Origin: JAOAFZ01 sp964407325
GTDB lineage: Bacteria; Patescibacteriota; Microgenomatia; UBA1406; GWC2-37-13
Assembly: GCA_964407325.1 (NCBI GenBank)
Contig: CAYOVA010000001.1
Coordinates: forward strand, 85,114 to 149,113
Length of the DNA stretch: 64,000 nucleotides
Direction: 5' to 3'
Below the pieces are notes generated by a model. That model had not been told where the DNA came from. It made no database searches and was given only the letters and a program-made list of their open reading frames with translations. Below, one piece after another: positions 59,939-64,000 of the stretch; the first letter of the stretch is position 1; each line of letters starts with the position of its first letter. The translations under genes were made by a program, and so were the position numbers.

Positions 59939-60841
59939 TTACTGATCTTTTTTTAGAAGGATTTTTATTGCTTGGACAATCCTTTTTCTCCGAATTACTA
60001 CAAATAGAACAATCGTGATAAATAGAATAGAAGCAAAAACTAATGTATACGGGAAAACAATAAAGAAATCTTCATAAAAAATCTGATTTCCGTTTCCTGT
60101 AGAAACTCTCATACTTGTTTTGTAATAACCTGGAACAAGATCAGTTAAGGCATGGCTTACTTCCCAGCGACGACCTTTTCCAGGAAAAAGAACTTTTTCT
60201 TCGTAGGGAAGTTCAATGCTTTCACCGAAGACCGGTTTTACGATAAGCACCGGTTTTACTGAATAATGATGCAGTCCGCTGTTGGTAATTCTCATTTTTG
60301 TTGAGAGATTGGCAGTGTCGAGTATTCTTTTGGTAAAACTGAACGATTCTATTTGGGTATTGTTTTGTGCAGTGTCAATTACTCCTATATTTGCAAGAAG
60401 GGGAATGCCGATACGCGCGGTAACTGTAGAAGCCGTCTTTTTTTGAGTAAAAACAGGGTCAAGGAAAAGAAACGCATAATAGCCACCCAGTTGAACTTGG
60501 TTTGGAATTTTTACTGTTACGGTAACTTCCTGTGTGCCTTTTGCCGGAATAAGCAATTCTTGAGGAGAAACGGAAGTCCAGTCTACAAGAGGTGATCTTT
60601 TCAGTGCTATAAAATCAAACTCTCCATCATCGTCGGTAGATAATGAATCAAGAGAAGCCCGTAAAGGAACAGGGACATTTTGAAGGTTTTTAATGGTAAT
60701 TGTGTAGATATATGTTTTTCCGGGAGAGAGTGTGATGTTCAATAAGACAGGCGATACACTTAACTGGCTTTCGGAAGCTTGGGCAAGTGAGGTAAACGGG
60801 AAAAGCAGGCAAATTGAGAAAATGAGAAAAAGCTTTTTCAT
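59939..60841 (-). CDS. DUF916/WxLIP-like surface partner protein 1
   Basis: 300 aa. Signal peptide (MKKLFLIFSICLLFPFTSLA), an Ig-like first domain (SQLSVSPVLLNITLSPGKTY), a second with VQLGGYYAFLFLDPVF near 115, a third with HHYSVKPVLIVKPVFGE, then a C-terminal TM (~262-282) and a basic tail (IRRKRIVQAIKILLKK). The plan is the same as the 57813 and 35492 genes. It starts 2 nt after the stop of secreted subunit A, so the two are co-translated. Confidence 0.72.
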   Translation of the reverse strand: MKKLFLIFSICLLFPFTSLAQASESQLSVSPVLLNITLSPGKTYIYTITIKNLQNVPVPLRASLDSLSTDDDGEFDFIALKRSPLVDWTSVSPQELLIPAKGTQEVTVTVKIPNQVQLGGYYAFLFLDPVFTQKKTASTVTARIGIPLLANIGVIDTAQNNTQIESFSFTKRILDTANLSTKMRITNSGLHHYSVKPVLIVKPVFGESIELPYEEKVLFPGKGRRWEVSHALTDLVPGYYKTSMRVSTGNGNQIFYEDFFIVFPYTLVFASILFITIVLFVVIRRKRIVQAIKILLKKDQ

Positions 60842-60843
60842 AT

Positions 60844-61896
60844 TTAAAATGTTGGTACTACAACATAAATAATAGTTGTCTGATATGTACCTGCTTTTGT
60901 AGCGGCATCAGCTGTTACGCGATAAGAAACGGTGAATTGTTCGTTTGAAATACTGGAAGTAACAGGCCCGGCGTGGTCGGCAACAGGGTCACCGGGAGCA
61001 GTGTTGCCAAATCCTGCGTATTTTGCTCCGCCCGATGTAAAACGGTTTGCGGTGCCACCGGTTAGCGATGCATCATCTGTTGTATACCCAAAGCCGGTAC
61101 CAGACCAGGTTGTAGGAGCGGAGTTTGGACTTCCATAGTGTGCTATTGTATTCCCGTTGGAAGTTAATGCGTTGGTTGTTCTCCCGTAGACGATATATCC
61201 GTTGTATGCGTTGGTTGATGTAGTAAGCGTAGTGGATTTAGATGAGTCTGTGTAGCTATTACCTGAATTCAAGTTATTAAACGCGACTGTGTTTGAGCTT
61301 ACGCTAAAAGTCAACGAAGCAACGTCGGTAGTGGCCGTAGCTTCAGGTCCCCATCCAGATTCTGTATAATTTCCCTGGCGTGCCTTTACTTTTATTTTGT
61401 ATTGGGTATTTGGTTGTAACCCTGTTACATATTCGCCTGTGCCGCTACCCCAGTTGGCGTATGTTTGCCAATCTTCAGCTCCAAGAGTGTTCCCAATTGT
61501 ATTGTCATTCTGAATATAACGGGTTGTTACAAAGTTGTCGGTACTTATCGCAATTGCAAATTCAGCATCGGTAGGATTTCCTCCGTTATCAAGTATAAAT
61601 TGGAGTCGATCGTAATTATTCCCGGGATTTGTAAAAGAAGGTGCAGGTGGAACATTTGCCATGTGGGTAAAAATAAGACCGCTTCCCACAGTAAAATCGT
61701 CGTTGGAAGCATTTGCTCCATTTACTTCGCCCACAATACCATTTAGCGAATAGTCATCGTTACTTGAAGCATCAGTTCCGCCATTGCCGAAACCATATTC
61801 AATCAGTTCATAACTTGAATTACTGGGGCCGGCAAATACAGGGAAAGTAATAAAAAACAGAAGAATAACACTGGCAGCAATTCCTTTCTTTGACAT
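60844..61896 (-). CDS. Secreted surface subunit A with FN3-like domain
   Basis: 350 aa from the ATG at 61896. A signal peptide (MSKKGIAASVILLFFITFPV) precedes an N-terminal motif common in CPR surface proteins (GTDASSNDDYSLNGIVGE), an FN3-like domain (~85-195; LQPNTQYKIKVKARQG) and a C-terminal domain with GFGYTTDDASLTGGTANRF and AGTYQTTIIYVVVPTF shared with subunit B. No TM at the C-terminus. TACAAT on the minus strand at 61903-61908 lies 6 nt upstream. First gene of the five-gene surface operon. Confidence 0.75.
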   Translation of the reverse strand: MSKKGIAASVILLFFITFPVFAGPSNSSYELIEYGFGNGGTDASSNDDYSLNGIVGEVNGANASNDDFTVGSGLIFTHMANVPPAPSFTNPGNNYDRLQFILDNGGNPTDAEFAIAISTDNFVTTRYIQNDNTIGNTLGAEDWQTYANWGSGTGEYVTGLQPNTQYKIKVKARQGNYTESGWGPEATATTDVASLTFSVSSNTVAFNNLNSGNSYTDSSKSTTLTTSTNAYNGYIVYGRTTNALTSNGNTIAHYGSPNSAPTTWSGTGFGYTTDDASLTGGTANRFTSGGAKYAGFGNTAPGDPVADHAGPVTSSISNEQFTVSYRVTADAATKAGTYQTTIIYVVVPTF

Positions 61897-61902
61897 AGAG
61901 AA

Positions 61903-61908
61903 ATTGTA
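61903..61908 (-). promoter_or_regulatory. -10 hexamer of the surface operon
   Basis: TACAAT on the minus strand, 6 nt, then the ATG at 61896. Confidence 0.55.
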
Positions 61909-61935
61909 ATACAAGTGGAGGTCTATTATATAGCC

Positions 61936-62868
61936 TTACACTTTTGTGTATGTTACTGCCCGCCCTTTTCCTTCAGAATAAATTAATCCATGTTGAACTA
62001 ACTGCGCAAGATCTCGCGAGGCAGTAATGGGTGACACTTTAAACATCCTCTGGACAAGGCGGTTCGTGATTGTCGTTTGTGGGGTAGAAAGATAGGAAAG
62101 AATATCCTTTTGTCGATCTGATAATTTGAAGGTTTTTTCTATGGTTTGGTCTTTTTCCCGTAAGCTGATTCTGTTGATAGTTTCTTCCAATTCAAGAGTA
62201 TAGGCATTGGTTACGTATTCTATCCAAGGCGTTATATTTTTGGATTCTATTGATTTCGAGAGCAGTTCCTTAAAGTATGCTCTTTCGATATGGAAGTGAT
62301 GTTCCACTAGTACCATCCCACGCAAGTCCCACCCATTTTTATAGAGCATTAGCATATGAATAAGATGTGAAAATGGTCTATTTTTTTCATCAGTATTTTG
62401 ATACTGATACACGCTCACTTGGGCAAGTATTGCTTGCACAATCGGATGCTCATTCCCTTTCTGGATAAACAATAGAATGTCTGAAATCTTGTGTTCCGGG
62501 ATCGCCATCTTTTTTTCCCAGATTTTTTTGTAGAGTTCTGAAAGGGTGTAACTGTCAACATAGGCCCCGTTTACATACCACTCTCTGTCAATATAATCCT
62601 GCGCTTCCTTAAAACGAATAATCTCATCCTGTTGCACACTTCGATTCTTTAATATCGTGTTTGCCACAGTACCGGTAACTTTGTTCTTTTGTATGGCAAG
62701 ATCGTAAAGTGAAAGTGAATAGAAAACATGCATAACTTTGCTCTCCCAACGCATTGCTCGTTCATCTTCCCGCGACATAATAAGCGAGAGTAGTTGAGTT
62801 CGCAATAACTCAATCCTTTGTATGTTTTCTATAACCAGTGGCGATTTGGCATAACTAAAAAGGTCCAT
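61936..62868 (-). CDS. Fic-like protein with degenerate motif and winged helix
   Basis: 310 aa. The helical arrangement of a Fic/DOC protein is present, including NEHPIVQAILAQVSVYQYQN near residue 155 (the helix leading to the active site) and EKNRPFSHLIHMLMLYKNGW. In active Fic proteins this loop reads HPFxxGNGRxxR; here the His is replaced and the GNGR is not formed, so AMP transfer is unlikely. A C-terminal winged helix (RMFKVSPITASRDLAQLVQH near 285) can bind DNA. It may regulate the surface operon, which starts 40 nt beyond its 3' end on the same strand. Confidence 0.7.
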   Translation of the reverse strand: MDLFSYAKSPLVIENIQRIELLRTQLLSLIMSREDERAMRWESKVMHVFYSLSLYDLAIQKNKVTGTVANTILKNRSVQQDEIIRFKEAQDYIDREWYVNGAYVDSYTLSELYKKIWEKKMAIPEHKISDILLFIQKGNEHPIVQAILAQVSVYQYQNTDEKNRPFSHLIHMLMLYKNGWDLRGMVLVEHHFHIERAYFKELLSKSIESKNITPWIEYVTNAYTLELEETINRISLREKDQTIEKTFKLSDRQKDILSYLSTPQTTITNRLVQRMFKVSPITASRDLAQLVQHGLIYSEGKGRAVTYTKV

Positions 62869-62981
62869 ACTGCTTACAATAAACTTATCATAATCACATC
62901 AATTTCGCAAGTATTTCTCTACCAAACAACCTCCGATTCGAAAGTAAAAAATACACTTTTTTCAGTTGTTTACGCTTTCTA

Positions 62982-63011
62982 TTGACAAGTGAAAATTCCT
63001 ACTGATATGAT
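62982..63011 (+). promoter_or_regulatory. Promoter of the fibre-like gene, surface locus 2
   Basis: TTGACA (62982-62987), 18-nt spacer, TATGAT (63006-63011), followed by GAATC exactly as in the promoter at 28008-28037. The leader to the ATG at 63048 is about 30 nt and holds a short ATG frame at 63024. Confidence 0.65.
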
Positions 63012-63047
63012 GAATCTACCTTAATGAGGTATTCAAAATAAGCTGTT

Positions 63048-64000
63048 ATGAGGCCTCAAAATAAAAACAACTTAACAAAATTAATCACGTCAGTAATAGT
63101 GCTGATAGTTGTTTTATATGGGTTAAATTCTTCATCAAAAGTATATGCTACAGCGGGGGTGTACGAAAAAATAAATTTTCAAGGTAAACTTGTTGATTCT
63201 AACGGGGTGAATGTAACGGACGGAAGTTATACAGTTGATTTTACTTTGTATGATGCAGCGAATGCAGGTACGGACGTGTGGACAGAAGAGCAAACAGTTA
63301 CAGTTGCAGATGGAATCTTTCGAGTTACATTAGGTACGGTCACGCCATTTGGATCCACTGTCTTTGATAACGACAATTTGTTTTTAGGAATCAGCATCAA
63401 TTCAGGAACAGAACTCTCACCGCGAATTCGCTTTACTGCTGCTCCCTATGCCATGAATGCTAAGAAAGTAAATGGCTTGAACGTGACAAATACAAATGGA
63501 ACTTTGACAATTCCAAATGGAACAACAATTGCATTTTCGGGTGCGAATAACCTCACGTTCACAACTTCTTCCGCAACAAATGTAACATTGCCAACAACGG
63601 GGACATTAGCAACATTGGCAGAGTCCGAGATTTTTACCAATAAAACTATAGGTAGTACCGGATTAACCTTTTCCGGGGCTACAACTGATATAACAACCCC
63701 CAGTGGGGAGCATTTAGCGCTTGTTCCAGGAGGGACAGGAAACGTAGGGATCGGCATTACGAGTCCCGGTGTAAAACTCGAAGTTGCAGGAGATATGCAG
63801 CTTCGCGGACAAGGAGATTTGCGTTTAGCGGACTCAGATTCAGATGCGTATGCAGGTTTTCAGGCACCGGTTACGGTAAGCTCCAGTTACGTTCTTACCC
63901 TGCCAGACGCGCTTCCTGGTGGGTCCAGTTACGCGCTTACCAGTAACTCCGCAGGTACTTTAACTTGGACAGATATTAGCGGATCGACTGGGGATATAAC
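63048..64000 (+). CDS. Fibre-like surface protein, 3' end beyond window
   Basis: An open frame of 317 codons to the window edge. A TM/signal segment lies at ~12-32. An exported domain (INFQGKLVDSNGVNVTDGSY, ending FTAAPYAMNAKKVNGL near 145) is the same type as in the protein coded at 28583. Then come Thr/Gly/Asn-rich tail-fibre-like repeats, including GNVGIGITSPGVKLEVAGD near 230 and FQAPVTVSSSYVLTLPD near 275. Such proteins often end with an S74-type intramolecular chaperone, which would be outside this window. Probably a large adhesin or host-contact fibre. Confidence 0.8.
   Translation, partial: MRPQNKNNLTKLITSVIVLIVVLYGLNSSSKVYATAGVYEKINFQGKLVDSNGVNVTDGSYTVDFTLYDAANAGTDVWTEEQTVTVADGIFRVTLGTVTPFGSTVFDNDNLFLGISINSGTELSPRIRFTAAPYAMNAKKVNGLNVTNTNGTLTIPNGTTIAFSGANNLTFTTSSATNVTLPTTGTLATLAESEIFTNKTIGSTGLTFSGATTDITTPSGEHLALVPGGTGNVGIGITSPGVKLEVAGDMQLRGQGDLRLADSDSDAYAGFQAPVTVSSSYVLTLPDALPGGSSYALTSNSAGTLTWTDISGSTGDI

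Noticed and set aside
63446..63757. Minus-strand frame of 103 codons opposite the fibre gene
   Set aside because: Val/Pro-rich antisense shadow of Thr/Gly/Asn-rich repeats; no start signal.

Overview
The window looks like a piece of a small bacterial genome from the Candidate Phyla Radiation, most likely the Microgenomates side; this placement is inferred from gene content, not from a phylogeny. Supporting signs are compact, mostly single or short-operon genes, many signal-peptide or TM-anchored surface proteins of unknown family, three receiver-only response regulators, degenerate versions of several signalling domains, an unusual L1, and a housekeeping set without anabolic operons. TGA is used as a stop (for example at 14035-14037 and 33977-33979), so the code is the standard bacterial one.

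Layout. 1-5.3 kb: an edge-truncated unknown gene, a large protein with a degenerate histidine-kinase-type ATPase end, an M20 peptidase and three receiver proteins. 5.3-8 kb: phosphoglycerate mutase, a second histidine phosphatase and enolase. 8-9.8 kb: an island of three small, GC-richer genes with real Shine-Dalgarno sites. 9.9-17.4 kb: a histidine-phosphatase/APH-kinase fusion, a membrane protein, DprA, RpiB, a methyltransferase, TatD and a glycosyltransferase. 17.4-20.9 kb: ThyA and a CYTH protein flanked by two AT-rich gene-free stretches; the second carries paired DnaA-box sequences. 20.9-27.4 kb: Fmt, Rho with a long leader, a cysteine-free CsoR-like protein, TrxB, a LysM-M23 peptidase and a PaaX-like regulator. 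28-35.4 kb: an integrase-type core-binding protein coupled to a large surface protein, an O-antigen-ligase-like protein with TPRs, and a ComEA / split-ComEC operon. 35.5-42.6 kb: secreted proteins, secE-nusG-rplK-rplA, a HEPN protein and a Ca2+-type P-ATPase. 42.7-57.3 kb: transketolase, a GGDEF-like protein, TyrRS, an amidinotransferase-like enzyme, an RRM protein, Tgt, a fused archaeal-type CoA synthase, LeuRS, tRNA-Lys(UUU), an M16 peptidase and prepilin peptidase. 57.4-64 kb: a five-gene surface operon, a Fic-like regulator and the start of a large fibre-like surface protein.

How the genes work together. DprA, ComEA, the two ComEC pieces and prepilin peptidase fit DNA uptake through type IV pili. 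Mutase, enolase, transketolase and RpiB are parts of a minimal glycolysis / pentose phosphate network. The exported Ig-like proteins at 35.5-37.2 and 57.4-61.9 kb form a repeated two-component surface system (secreted subunit plus membrane-anchored partner).

Two expression styles are visible. About twenty genes have a TATAAT-like hexamer ending 5-7 nt (fifteen of them exactly 6 nt) before the ATG, the geometry of leaderless mRNAs. A small set of mostly unrecognised genes instead has a 5' leader with a strong Shine-Dalgarno site and GC-richer codons. The most striking individual items are the PPAT-DUF359 CoA synthase fusion, the phosphatase-kinase fusion, the paired surface operon and the leaderless promoter pattern.
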